A DNA stretch of 64,000 bases. It comes from Erinaceus europaeus (Eukaryota; Chordata; Mammalia; Eulipotyphla; Erinaceidae). The stretch spans positions 77,080,303 to 77,144,302 of the forward strand of contig NC_080179.1 in assembly GCF_950295315.1 (NCBI RefSeq), in the 5' to 3' direction. This document shows, one piece after another, positions 1-10,519 of the stretch (position 1 is its first letter; the number at the start of each line of letters is the position of its first letter). The position numbers and the translations under genes were made by a program. Under the pieces are notes generated by a model that saw nothing but the letters and a program-made list of their open reading frames with translations, did no database searches and was not told where the DNA came from.

Positions 1-277
1 TCTTCCTAGTGTTCATTAAGCAGCAAACCGGGGGCTAACCGCTCCATCAGAGAGAGGAGGGGACAACAAGCATCATTTGCAAATAAAATCCAGGGTGGCC
101 CTCCAGCAGTGGGGAATGGTGTACATCTATCTGCCTGACATGGAAGCTGAGATGCTGGACTCCTGTGACAACAGTCCTCTTTGTACACTGTTACTTTCCT
201 GGTAAGACGGTGAAAAGAAAGCCTGTGGGATGAGCTCTGCTGGGCTTGCCCTTCCTCCCGCCAGACTGAGCACTCAC

Positions 278-497
278 TCTGCAGGCAGTCAGCGCTGAGC
301 AGCTCCTGGCACTTCTCGTGACACTTGACTCCACACTCCAGGCACTTCACGCCTTGCCGGGCGATCCCCCACAGGAGCCCCTCGCACTCGTAGCAGTAGG
401 TAGGGGTGGTAGCCGTCCAGACCTCAAAATTGTGTGGTGTGGTGGATGACATGGGATAGATCAGAGCCTGCAAGGTCTTCTTGAAGACGTGGATTTT
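278..497 (-). CDS. UNC13C: UNC13 family exon encoding the C1 zinc domain (probable UNC13C)
   Basis: This 220-nt internal exon starts at phase 0 after a pyrimidine-rich acceptor ending CTTCACAG and ends one base into a codon before the donor GTGAGT. It encodes [16 protein letters not shown], then a C1 domain of about 50 residues. The spacing H-x12-C-x2-C-x13-C-x2-C-x4-H-x2-C-x7-C is complete, so both zinc sites look intact, and the LLWGIARQG loop is present. In Munc13 proteins C1 binds diacylglycerol or phorbol ester at the presynaptic membrane and promotes vesicle priming. KCLECGVKC and HVFKKT fit UNC13C as I remember it better than UNC13A or B. The paralogue is inferred; the family is near certain. 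Phase 1 at the 3' end predicts that the next exon (outside the window) completes an Arg codon. Confidence 0.9.
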
Positions 498-774
498 CTG
501 TGAAGAGGAGAGCAATTAGCAACATGAAGTAGAGCATTTTCTCCTCCGGAAATCCTGTTTTGAGAGCCCCCCAGCCCCCGTGTTGATGGAAGTGTTGAAT
601 ATACAGAGGCGCAAACATCTGCCGCCTTCCCCCAAATATGTCTTTTCCTAAAAGGAATGATTTCATAAGAGACACCATGAAGACAAGATGTGCCTTTGAG
701 AAGCCAATCTATGGGGAGAATGCCTTCCAGAGAGACCTCCATAGCCATCTTCAGACAACAAGAAGTTGTAGTTA

Positions 775-970
775 TTCATGTCATTGTTGGCTAGGACAGA
801 GAGAAATGGAGAGAGGAGGGGAAGAGAGGGGGAGAGAAAGACAGACACCTGAAGACCTGCTTCATCGCCTGTGAAGCGACTCCCCTGCAGGTGGGGAGCC
901 CAGGGCTCGAACCGGGATCCTAACGCCGGTCCCACCTGCGCTTGACCCGCTGCACTGCCGCCCGACTCCC
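775..970 (-). repeat. tRNA-derived SINE, tail-truncated
   Basis: Read on the minus strand this has the SINE head ending in GGTTCGAGCCCTGGGCTCCCCACC, followed by CTGCAGGGGAGTCGCTTCACAGGCG, a CT-rich body and a short CAACAATGACATGAATAACT-like tail. The head looks tRNA-like, and GGTTCGAGCCC is a B-box match. Confidence 0.85.
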
Positions 971-1194
971 AGTTGAGGTGCTTCTATGAGAAAGGGCCGA
1001 GGAGACACACTGCTGCCTCAGTGACATATGGGGCCAGGTGGTTTCCACTTGCACTTTAGGATCCTAGTCACTTTCCCTCCTTGTCCAGAGAGGCAGTTCA
1101 CTGCTTCCTGTGCTCCTTGCTTCTTCCCATTATGCTATCTCTCTCTCTCTCTCTCTTGTTCTTTTTTTTTAAAGCACTAGTTTTTTAAAATTTT

Positions 1195-1448
1195 TTAAAA
1201 ATATTTATTGTTTATTCCCTTTTGTTGCCCTTGTTGTTTTATTGTTGTAGTTATGATTGATGTCATTGTTGTTGGATAGGACAGAGAGAAATGGAGAGTG
1301 GAGGGGAAGACAGAGAGGGGGAGAGAAAGACAGACACCTGCAGACCTGCTTCATCGCCTGTGAAGCGACCCCCCTGCAGGTGGGGAGCTGGGGGCTCAAA
1401 CCGGGATCCTGATGCCGGTCCCTGCGCTTTGTGCTACTGCTCAGCTCA
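1195..1448 (-). repeat. tRNA-derived SINE, head-truncated
   Basis: The tail (AATAAACAATAAATATTTTT on the minus strand), body and B-box region match the other copies. Homology stops in the head near 1448 (GAGCAGTAGCACAAAGCGC), so the tRNA-like 5' end is incomplete. Confidence 0.8.
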
Positions 1449-2171
1449 ACAAGAAGTTGACAAACAAAAACAAAACAAATAGACCCAAGAAGTTGAGCCA
1501 AAGTCCAACACTCGTCACTGCCTTCTTACCAACAATCTGTGGAGAAACCTCTGGAGAAATAAGGATTGGTATCATCTTAATTGGTCCCCTCATTTCCCTT
1601 CCCCACGTTCCCTGAGCTAGAAGGTTTGGGGTGGGCATCTGGAGCTGTGTGTGGTGAGGGTTTCTCTGAATCTCAGGCTTCCACACATTCAGGAGGCAAT
1701 TATATTAATAAATGTTTCTTTGCTTTTCCCCTTATTAATCAACCTGACACACGTGTGTCGTTTGTCTAGTCTTAATAGCTCAGAGGGACAAGGATCCCCC
1801 CCACACACACAGCCATGTACATCATGCCTGTGTGCACTGATTCTCAGTGTTCTTGGGACCAGTCCAGCTACCTGATGACAAAGAACTCCCTGACTTTGTA
1901 GACTGGCCTGGGCGAGCGTGCGCACGAGAGAGGCACCGGCAGCACTGCTCCGCTGCTCAGACAGCTTCCCCGGGACTTGAGCCTAGCTGCCTGGACATGA
2001 CAGCCTGTGCACTCTACCGAGTGAACCTGCACCCAGCTCTAGGCACTTGGTAATTACTGCAACACTGTCTGATTTGAAACTCTACGTGGGCAAAGGTAAT
2101 AAATACCTTCCTGACTTCTGTAATAAGACAAAAGCCTGAAAACGTGTTCAAGACACATTAGTTTAAGAAGT

Positions 2172-2548
2172 TTAGGGCTGGGAGTCAGGCAGTAGTGCAG
2201 TGGGTTAAGTGCAAGTGGTGCAAAGTGCAAGGACCAGCGTAAGGATCCCGGTTCGAGCCCCCGGCTCCCCACCTGCAGGGGAGTCGCTTCACAGGCGGTG
2301 AAGCAGGTCTGCAGGTGTCTGTCTTTCTCTCCCCCTCTTTGTCTTTCCCTCCTCTCTCCATTGCTCTCTGTCCTAGCCAGCAACGAAAGACATCAATAAC
2401 AACAATAATAACCACAACAAGGCTACCGCAACAAGGGCAACATAATAGAGAAAAATGGCCTCCAGGAGCAGTGGATTCATGGTGCAGGCACCGAGCCCCA
2501 GCAATAACTCTGGAGGCAAAAAAAAGAGTAAAATTAATAAATAAAAAA
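2172..2548 (+). repeat. Full-length long-form tRNA-derived SINE
   Basis: Sense copy starting GGGAGTCAGGCAGTAGTGCAG. It has an A-box region (TAGTGCAGTGGGTTAAG), B box GGTTCGAGCCC, the CT-rich body and the CAACAATAATAACC tail. It then continues into a second 3' module (ATGGCCTCCAGGAGCAGTGG through ACTCTGGAGGC) and an A-rich end. Shorter copies in the window lack this second module. Confidence 0.88.
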
Positions 2549-2620
2549 TGTTTCTGTTGCTATCACAGGCGTGAGCTTGTAGTGAGACTGTGAAGTAGAT
2601 GGAAAGTATTCTTGGAAGTA

Positions 2621-2830
2621 GGGTGGTGGTACACCTGGTTGAGCGCACACATTATAATTCACAAGGATCTGAGTTTGAACCCCCCATTCTCCACCTGCCA
2701 GGGGAAAGTCCCACAAGCAGTGAAGCAGTTTTGCAGTTGTCATCTCTCTGCCTGTCTGTCTCTCTCTATTACCCCCTTCCCTCTCGATTTCTGGCTGTCT
2801 CTATCCAATAAATAAAGGAGATAAAAGGAG
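2621..2830 (+). repeat. Short-form tRNA-derived SINE
   Basis: Related head (GGTGGTACACCTGGTTGAGC, then a B-box-like GAGTTTGAACCCCC) and CTGCC-rich body, but ending CTGTCTCTATCCAATAAATAAA. This is the second SINE form in the window. Confidence 0.82.
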
Positions 2831-2952
2831 ACCAAACTAGAACTGGTCTGATCACTTGCTTTAAATCTGCTTCTGTAGGCAGAAAGTGACTTCCAGAGGC
2901 CTTGCTATCTCAACAGAGCCAATCATGATCCCTGGGACACAGTGGGGATACA

Positions 2953-3122
2953 GTGTGTGTGTGTACGTGTGTGTGTGTGTGCGCACACGTGTCTGCGTGT
3001 GTGTACGTGTGTGCGCGCACGTGCATGTGTGTACGTGTGTGCGCACACGTGTGTGCATGTGTGTGTGTGCGCGCGTGCGTGTGTGCACACGCGCGTGTGT
3101 GTGTGCATGTGTGTGTGTGTGT
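2953..3122. repeat. Mixed TG/CG alternating dinucleotide repeat, about 170 bp
   Basis: Almost pure alternating purine-pyrimidine sequence made of GTGTGT interspersed with GCGC, CACAC and ACGTG blocks. Alternation with many CG steps is the classic Z-DNA-prone composition. Confidence 0.95.
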
Positions 3123-4084
3123 TCACTGAAGAATCTTGTAATCTCCTAAGAGAACTAAAGTCTTAAACTTCACTTTTGCCCTTTGATGGTATTATCATTG
3201 CTATTCATTCGTTTTGGGGACTTGATTACTTTGGACTGGTTGTTTCAGATTGAGACACAGAAGGAGGGAAGGAGGGAAAGATTGATGGAGGGATAGATCA
3301 CAGCACCGAGGTTCCTTTAATGTTGGGGCCGGACGCAAACTTGAGTAGCAGATACTGCAGAGCAGTTACACTATACCAGGAAGGCTCTTTTCTGTGTTCC
3401 TGTATCTGGGTACTGGTATGCTCAGAAAAGCACACCTTGTACCATGGGAGCTATTTCTCCAACCCTCCAGTATTAATATGAAAGTCAAATTTTATCATGG
3501 TAGCCAACACATTCCTTGCACTTCATAAGAGTAACACAAATATTAATATCAATATTGATAGCTGACTTGCAAAGACAGGTATAAGATGTACTTGGAGGAG
3601 TCCTTCCCTGAACTTCTCACATCTTGCTCAGTAGGTAACTTCCCAAGAGGAAGATGAGTACTGTGTGCAGTCACCAAGTTAACATTTACAGATAATTTCA
3701 TAACTGCCTGTGCATGATGAATGGATATTTGCATAAGTCCTGCAGGAGTGGAGACGGTAAGTAATGGCAGGAGGGAAGCATTTGTATTCTGCATTCATCA
3801 TCTTTAAATCTCATTTTCAGAGTCTTCCCACAGTGTTGCAGTCAAACGCTCTGCCACTGAGCTGTCCCCCTTCCTGTTCCCACAGTGCTGAAGTAAGCAG
3901 CTTGCCATCACTCTTCCAACTCCGCAGCATGTAGCAGTGTGTTTCTCTCTCTTTATTAGTCTACCCCCACCCCGCCCTCACTCTGAATTTCCTCTGAATA
4001 TATTTGCTTGTGGTGCTGGGAGATTCTCTCCCAAGAAGTCAAACTTCATACACATTTGAGAATCAAATAGCAAGACTAAGTTTT

Positions 4085-4200
4085 TCACTATGGCGGAGGT
4101 GAGGACACAGAACTTTGGTAGTAGGTATGGTGTGGAAATATACTTTGTAGTTTTATGATCTTGTAAACTACTATGAAATCACAACTGGCAATTATTAAAC
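4085..4200 (+). repeat. Decayed L1 3' terminal fragment
   Basis: ACAGAACTTTGGTAGTAGGT through TATGATCTTGTAAAC resembles the terminal segment of the other L1 3' ends here (compare 38930-39010 and 42610-42700). Divergent. Confidence 0.45.
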
Positions 4201-4214
4201 AAAAAACAAAAGAC

Positions 4215-4378
4215 TTTGGGAGTCTGGTGGCAGATCACCAGGTAGAGTGCACATATTTTAATTCGAAAGGACCCAGGCTCAAGAACCTGGCCTCCCACCT
4301 GTTCCATCAGTGGTGGAAAAGTGCTTCAGGCATCTTCCCTATCTCTCCCTGTATCTCATTTTCTTTTTATAAAATAAA
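4215..4378 (+). repeat. Short-form SINE, interrupted by a younger SINE
   Basis: Head and B-box-like segment (ACCCAGGCTCAAGAACCTGG) and a CT-rich body. The end is split by the antisense SINE at about 4380-4659; the remainder resumes at 4678 (ATCAAATAAATAAAC). Confidence 0.75.
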
Positions 4379-4379
4379 A

Positions 4380-4659
4380 AAAAAAATTTATTTATTCCCT
4401 TTTGTTGTCCTTGTTGTTTTATTGTTGTAGTTATTGTTGTTGTTATTGATGTCGTTGTTGTTGGATAGGACAGAGAGAAACGGAGAGAGGAGGGGAAGAC
4501 AGAGAGGGGGAGAGAAAGACAGACACCTGCAGACCTGCTTCATCGCCTGTGAAGCGACTCCCCTGCAGGTGGGGAGCTGGGGGCTCGAACCGGGATCCTT
4601 ATGCTGGTCCTTGTGCTTTGCACCACGAGCACTTAATCAGCTCCGCTACTGACCATCTC
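4380..4659 (-). repeat. tRNA-derived SINE nested in an older SINE, with target duplication
   Basis: Antisense copy with tail, body and head recognisable. It is bounded by an exact 18-bp direct repeat CCCTGTATCTCATTTTCT at 4347-4364 and 4660-4677, a target-site duplication of L1-mediated insertion. This fixes the insertion order of the two elements. Confidence 0.9.
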
Positions 4660-4758
4660 CCCTGTATCTCATTTTCTATCAAATAAATAAACAAATAAAT
4701 ATCTACTTGGAAGGTGGAGCTGGGCAGGCACTGAATTCCAGAAATAATCCTGGTGGCA

Positions 4759-4945
4759 GAGAGAGAGGGAGAGGGGGAGGGGGAGGGGGAGGGGGAAGGG
4801 GAGGGGGAGAGGGGGGAGGGGGAGGGGGAGGGGGAGAGGGGGGAGAGGGGGGGAGGGGGAGAGGGAGGGGAGGGGGGAGGGGGGGAGGGGGAGAGGGAGA
4901 GGGAGAGGGAGAGGGAGAGGGAGAGGGAGAGGGAGAGAGAGAATT
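4759..4945. repeat. GGGGGA/GGGAGA polypurine tract
   Basis: About 185 bp of G-rich purine repeats moving from GGGGGA units to GGGAGA units. It directly follows the SINE 3' module ending ATCCTGGTGGCAGAGAG, so it grew at a SINE 3' end. The many G-runs make G-quadruplexes possible on the plus strand. Confidence 0.93.
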
Positions 4946-5489
4946 CTGTCTTAAAACTAACTGCTGGAGGGTCCTGCAAATTATTTATACTTTCAGTGAA
5001 TCTGCAGGGATAGTGTGGCCATATACAGAGCCTGTACTTGTTGGAAGCTCTGAATTTCTTACTGTTTATAGTAAGAGGAAGATGGGACCCACCACTTTTT
5101 AGTACTTGCTGGAGCCAAGTAGATCTCCTGACTTGATTTCGTAATGAAGATGTCTTTCATCACAAAGAACTGTTATGGGCTTCTGTGGAATTAGAGGCAT
5201 GTTTTATTCATCTCTACTTCCTCTTCACTGCCTAGTTGAATGGATATTTCCAAGCTCATAAACTTAATGATCTTTGGCATAATAGGTTTTCATCAAATAT
5301 CTGTAGACAATTTCCTATTCTAGATGGGATAAAAAAAAAAACAACTAAGGGTAAGAGGGCATGTGTGTGTATTGTATCATTTTTAGTTTACATAAAAGAG
5401 TGAGATAATTTGGTTGTTTCTTAAATTACATCAGATGATTTGCTGTTTGATATAGTAGGGAGAATTACAGGTGTTTTTTTTTTAATTAT

Positions 5490-5592
5490 GAGGGAGAGGG
5501 AGAGAGATATGTAGAGAGAGATAGATAATATATAGATAGACGATAGAGATGATAGACAGACAGACAGACAGACAGACGACAGAGAGAGAGCA
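5490..5592. repeat. GAGA/GATA/GACA compound microsatellite
   Basis: Blocks of GGGAGA, ATAGATA and five GACA units followed by GAGAGAG. Confidence 0.9.
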
Positions 5593-6289
5593 CCAGGGCA
5601 TTGCTCCAGCATGTATGGTGCTGCTGATCAAGCCTAGGACTTCAGATGTGCAAATATGAAGTGCTAGCCACTGCTCTCCCACCCAAGCTGTGGAATTCGA
5701 GTCCTTCATGGAATTTCAGGTATGAATGGAACAGTCTGTCTGCTCCCAGGAGAGAGAAAATTAAAAAGTACAGATGGATTCACAAAGCAGCATTGAGCAA
5801 GGGGTTGTTTTTAAAAGATTAGGTACTGGGTTTCATATCTTTATCTAATTTTCTGCATCCACTTTCTTTTTATTGACTTTGAGTATATATAGCTGGTATA
5901 CTAAGTCCTGAGGCTACAGTGGGGGCAATAAATGTAAATAACACCTGCTGAAAAATTAAACATGCTGGAGGAAGATAAATAAAAGACGTACTTCTATGGA
6001 AAACTGCGAAGTCTTCACAGAAACGTTGTTTGGTTTGGTTCAATTTGGTCATGTCCGTGCTTTACCTGCTGAGTCACTTCCCAGCCCTTACTTGGTTTGG
6101 TTTAGTTTGCTCCCAGAGTCATGAAACGTTTCGTGAAGAGAGAGAGAGAAAAAAGTAATTTAAAACATAAAAAAACAAAACCCATGGGAAATGTGTGAGT
6201 GGCACATGGGAAAAGGAATGAAATAGAATTTTTTTTTTGTGGTACTTAAAAGTGATCTCTAATACCATCTTCTCAGACAATACTTTTGT

Positions 6290-6722
6290 CCATCTGCATT
6301 TTAGCACAAGTCACTAAAGTCATGGGCCCCAGGAACATACCTAAAATACACTTCATAGCTTCTTCCCACAGGAAGACCACTAATTTCATCTACTTGATTT
6401 CTACCTTTGGGTCCTTGTTTATTGAACAATTTGTTTTATATCATATTGCTTTTTATCCACCAAGTTGCAGAAGCTACTAGGACGCTACCCTGACTTCCCA
6501 AGGCAGACAACCTCACCAATGTGTTCTGAAGTCTCACCTCTCCAGAGCCCTGCCCCAGGAGGAAGACAGAAACAGGCTGGGGGATGGATGACCTGCCAAT
6601 GTCCATGTTCAGTGGAGAAGCCCTTACAGAAGCCAGAGCTCCCACCTTCTGCTCCCCATGAAGAATTTGCGTCCATACTCCCAGAGGAATAAAGAACAGG
6701 GAAGCTTCCAACAGAGAGGATG
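6290..6722 (+). repeat. L1 3'-UTR copy, divergent
   Basis: Shares an order of landmarks with better copies at 35450 and 44700: CCAAGTTGCAGAAGCTAC, AGAGCCCTGCCCC, CCCACCTTCTGC, CATACTCCCAGAGG. It lacks the usual GGAGTTCTGGTGG ending; the homology is replaced after about 6735 by unrelated sequence. Confidence 0.6.
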
Positions 6723-6748
6723 GGACAAGGGACTTTGTTGGATCTTAC

Positions 6749-6904
6749 CCTCCCTACAAAATAGCAGCGGTAAGAACAGTCCCCCTCTCTGAGGAGAGCT
6801 GGGTCATCTTCGTCTGCCGCTTGAGGAGGACGGGCCCTGTAACGTGTGCAGCTGATAATGTTCTCAGTGGTGACCATGGTCTGTGAGCTCCGACAGGAAT
6901 ACAT
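6749..6904 (-). other. Unassigned open reading frame ending at a donor-like site
   Basis: On the minus strand an ATG at 6904 opens about 52 codons (start MYSCRSSQTMVTTEN, end CSYRCYFVGR) and reaches GGAGG followed by GTAAGA, a good splice-donor consensus. The composition is less AT-rich than its surroundings. I recognise no protein. It lies inside an UNC13C intron and does not fit between the flanking exons, whose phases already join. It could be chance, a relic, or an exon of something nested. Confidence 0.2.
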
Positions 6905-7074
6905 GGCCCCCAGGACAGATCAACGTAGTAAATAGTTAATTATATTTTATTTAAAATAATATATGTGAATATATATTTTGAAACACACATATATGTATTT
7001 CAAGTAAGGGAAGGCATTTAAGCCTTACTTGAGTTTCCAAGTTCTCTTCTCTACTCTGACACCAGCCTCCCAAA

Positions 7075-7530
7075 CAATATTTCTAGTCTATTTTCATGTT
7101 AGCTATCAAGCTCAAGCAAAGAAGTAAAGTTCTGGGATCCTAGGAACACACCTAAACATACAGTCATGCTAGTGTCTTTCCACATTATGGTGTCTATGAG
7201 GACTGGCTCTATAGTCTGTGTATTTTGTCCTGCTTTATATTTTGACTGCCTTTCAGTCACCAAGTTGCAAATGCTACGATGATCCCATCCTAACCTGCCT
7301 GGGCAGATGACCTTGGAAACTTAGCCTGGACCCTCACCTCCCCAGAGCCCTAACTATTCAGGAAAATAGAAGAGGCAGGCTGGGGGTATGGATTGACTAC
7401 TCAACGATAGAAATCAGAATTCCTGCCTTGTGCACCCCAGAAAAGGATTTTGGCCCACACTCCCAGAGGGGGACATGTTAGGCAGAAGATGACCAAAGGG
7501 CTTTGAGTCCCAGATTCACAGGGAACCAAA
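7075..7530 (+). repeat. Second divergent L1 3'-UTR copy
   Basis: The same landmark order as at 6290-6722 (CACCAAGTTGCAAATGCTAC, CCCCAGAGCCCTAAC, CACACTCCCAGAGG) in the same orientation, with many substitutions. Confidence 0.55.
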
Positions 7531-7881
7531 CTTTTGTAATCAGGAACCCTTGTTTATGTCTCGTACCTGACAGGAAAGGCAGGTCTGAAAGGGAAGAGTA
7601 AAGGGAGGGACACCTGGAAGTTGTAAATAGATGCGTCACTTAGAAAGGCAGTGAAGACAGCGCCTTAGAAGTGGACGAATGGGCATCTCCACATAGGCTC
7701 TCGCATCTTTGTTCAGACGCCCACATATTGTTCTACTGCCTTTTGCTTTCCTGATTGAAAGGTTAAAATATCAGGGAAAAAAACCCTATGATGAATATGA
7801 AGTTTTAGGGGGGAAAACCTTTAACAAAGAAATAAAAATCACTAATTTGAGTCTTATAAATACAAAAAAAGGAGGAGGGGG

Positions 7882-8081
7882 NNNNNNNNNNNNNNNNNNN
7901 NNNNNNNNNNNNNNNNNNNNNNNNNNNNNNNNNNNNNNNNNNNNNNNNNNNNNNNNNNNNNNNNNNNNNNNNNNNNNNNNNNNNNNNNNNNNNNNNNNNN
8001 NNNNNNNNNNNNNNNNNNNNNNNNNNNNNNNNNNNNNNNNNNNNNNNNNNNNNNNNNNNNNNNNNNNNNNNNNNNNNNNNN
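7882..8081. other. Assembly gap (200 N)
   Basis: Exactly 200 N characters. The round length suggests a placeholder or estimated gap rather than a measured one. The left flank is a purine run (AAAAAAAGGAGGAGGGGG). Confidence 0.99.
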
Positions 8082-8104
8082 CTAGTTTTTAATGCAAAAG
8101 AATA

Positions 8105-8312
8105 GGGAGGGCCTGGGTGGTGGCACATCTGGCTGAGTGCACATGGTACAATGTGCCTGGACCCGGGTTCGAGCCTCTGGTCCCCACCTGCAGGGGGAAA
8201 GCTCTGTGGGTGGGGGAGCAGGGCTGCAGGTGTCTCTCTGTCTCTCTCCCTCTCTATCACCCCCTTACTGTTCAATTTCCGGCTGTCTCTATCCAATGAA
8301 TAAACATGATTA
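8105..8312 (+). repeat. Short-form SINE
   Basis: Sense copy with B box GGGTTCGAGCCTC, CCCCACCTGCAGGGGGAAAG and terminal CTGTCTCTATCCAATGAATA. Confidence 0.85.
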
Positions 8313-8340
8313 AAACAGAGTATTTTAAAAAACAAAAAGG

Positions 8341-8425
8341 AGAAGAAGATGAAGGAGTGGAGAAGAGGGAGGAGGAGGAGGAGGAGGAGGAAATAAGAGG
8401 GAGAGGAGGAGGGAGAAGAGGACAA
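8341..8425. repeat. GGA/GAA-rich purine stretch
   Basis: Interrupted GGAGGA, GAAGAAG and GAGGAG units in the A-rich interval between two SINEs. Confidence 0.8.
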
Positions 8426-8427
8426 GG

Positions 8428-8628
8428 AGGAGCTGGTGGTGGCGGCCCTGGTTAGGAGCACACACTGCCGTGCGAGTGCGCAATGACCAGGTTCAAACCC
8501 TTGGTCCCCACCTGCAGGGGAAAACTTCACAGGTGGTGAAGCAGGGCTGCAGGTGTCTCCCTCTCTACTTCTGACTCCCTATCTCAATTTCTCTCTGTCC
8601 AATAATAAATAAAAACATAATTAAAACT
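8428..8628 (+). repeat. Short-form SINE
   Basis: Sense copy: GAGCTGGTGGTGGCGGCC start, B-box-like GGTTCAAACCC, CCCCACCTGCAGGGG, tail CTCTGTCCAATAATAAATAA. Confidence 0.85.
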
Positions 8629-8782
8629 TTTTAAAACAGGAGAAGAAGGAAGTGGAGGAGAAAATGACAAGAAGGAAAAAAGAGAGGCTTGTTGTTGTTG
8701 TTGTTTTGGTTTTGGATTCTTCACACTACCTGAGTTTCCCATTACTTTCACTTGACCATATTTTAGTTGAAATGCTAGGACT

Positions 8783-10519
8783 CCTCCCCCTTCCCCACCC
8801 TCTCCTCTCCTCTCCTCTCCTCTCCTCTCCTCTCCTCTCCTCTCCTCTCCTCTCCCTCTCCCTCTCCCTCTCCCTCTCCCTCTCCCTCTCCCTCTCCCTC
8901 TCCCTCTCCCTCTCCTCTCTCTCCTCTCCTCTCCTCTCCTCTCCTCTCCTCTCCTCTCCTCTCCTCTCCTCTCCTCTCCTCTCCTCTCCTCTCCTCTCCT
9001 CTCCCTCTCCCTCTCCCTCTCCCTCTCCTCTCTCTCCTCTCCTCTCCTCTCCTCTCCTCTCCTCTCCTCTCTCTCTCTCTCCTCTTCCTCTTCCTCTTCC
9101 TCTCCTCTCCTCTCCTCTCCTCTCCTCTCCCCTCCCCTCCCCTCCCCTCTTCCTCTTCCTCTTCCTCTTCCTCTTCCTCTTTCTCTTCTCTCCCCTCCCC
9201 TCCCTCCCCTCCCCTCCCCTCCCCTTTCCCCTCCCCTCCCCTCTCCTCTCCTCTCCTCTCCTCTCCTCTCCTCTCCTCTCCTCTCTCTCTCCCCCTCTCC
9301 CTCTCCCTCTCCTCTCCTCTCCTCTCCTCTCCTCTCCTCTCTCTCTCCCCCTCTCCCTCTCCTCTCCTCTCCTCTCCTCTTCCTCTTCCTCTTCTCTCCT
9401 CTTCCTCTCGTCTCCTCTCCTCTCCCCTCCCCTCCCCTCCCCTCCCCTCCCCTCTCCTCTCTTCCTCTTCCTCTTCCTCTTCCTCTTCCTCTTCCTCTCC
9501 CCTCCCCTCCCCTCCCCTCTCCCCTCCCCTCCCCTCCCCTCCCCTCCCCTCCCCTCCCCTCTCCTCTCCTCTCCTCTCCTCTCCTCTCCTCTCCTCTCCT
9601 CTCCTCTCCTCTCCTCTCCTCTCCTCTCCTCTCCTCTTGTCTCCTCTCCTCTTTCTCTCCTCTCCTCTTTCTCTCCTCTCCTCTTTCTCTCCTCTCCTCT
9701 TTCTCTCCTCTCCTCTTTCTCTCCTCTCCTCTCCTCTCCTCTCCTCTCCTCTCCCCTCGCCTCCCCTCCCCTCCCCTCCCCTCCCCTCCCCTCTCCTCTC
9801 CTCTCCTCTCCTCTTCCTCTCCTCTCTCTCCTCTCCTCTCCTCTCCTCTCCTCTCCTCTCCTCTCCTCTCCTCTCCTCTCGTCTCCTCTCCTCTTTCTCT
9901 CCTCTCCTCTCCTCTCCTCTTGTCTCCTCTCCTCTTTCTCTCCTCTCCTCTCCTCTCCTCTCCTCTCCTCTCCTCTCCTCTCCTCTCCTCTCCTCTTTCT
10001 CTCCTCTCCTCTCCTCTCCTCTTCCTCTCCTCTCCTCTCCTCTCCTCTCCTCTCCTCTCCTCTCCTCTCCTCTCGTCTCCTCTCCTCTTTCTCTCCTCTT
10101 CCTCTCCTCTCCTCTCCTCTCCTCTCCTCTCCTCTCCTCTTGTCTCCTCTTTCTCTCCTCTCCTCTCTTCTCCTCTTCCTCTCTTCTCCTCTCCCCTCCT
10201 CTCCTCTCCTCTCCTCTCCTCTTTCTCTCCTCTCCTCTCCTCTCCTCTCCTCTCCTCTTCCTCTCCTCTCCTCTCCTCTCCTCTCCTCTCCTCTCCTCTC
10301 CTCTCCTCTCCTCTCCTCTTTCTCTCCTCTCCTCTCCTCTCCTCTCCTCTCCTCTTGTCTCCTCTCCTCTTTCTCTCCTCTCCTCTCTTCTCCTCTTCCT
10401 CTCCTCTCCTCTCCTCTCCTCTTTCTCTCCTCTCCTCTCCTCTCCTCTTCCTCTCCTCTCCTCTTTCTCTCCTCTCCTCTCCTCTCCTCTCCTCTTCCTC
10501 TCCTCTCCTCTCCTCTCCT
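8783..10519. repeat. 1.7-kb TCTCC-type polypyrimidine minisatellite
   Basis: Essentially only C and T on the plus strand. It moves from TCTCCC hexamers through long pure TCTCC pentamer arrays to variants with TTCCTC, CCCTC and a higher-order unit of about 18 bp (TCTTTCTCTCCTCTCCTC) repeated near 9648-9740. Rare interruptions are isolated G (CTCGTCTCC, CTTGTCTCC). The long open frames in both directions across it are composition artefacts, not genes. A minus-strand UNC13C transcript would carry it as polypurine RNA. Confidence 0.97.
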
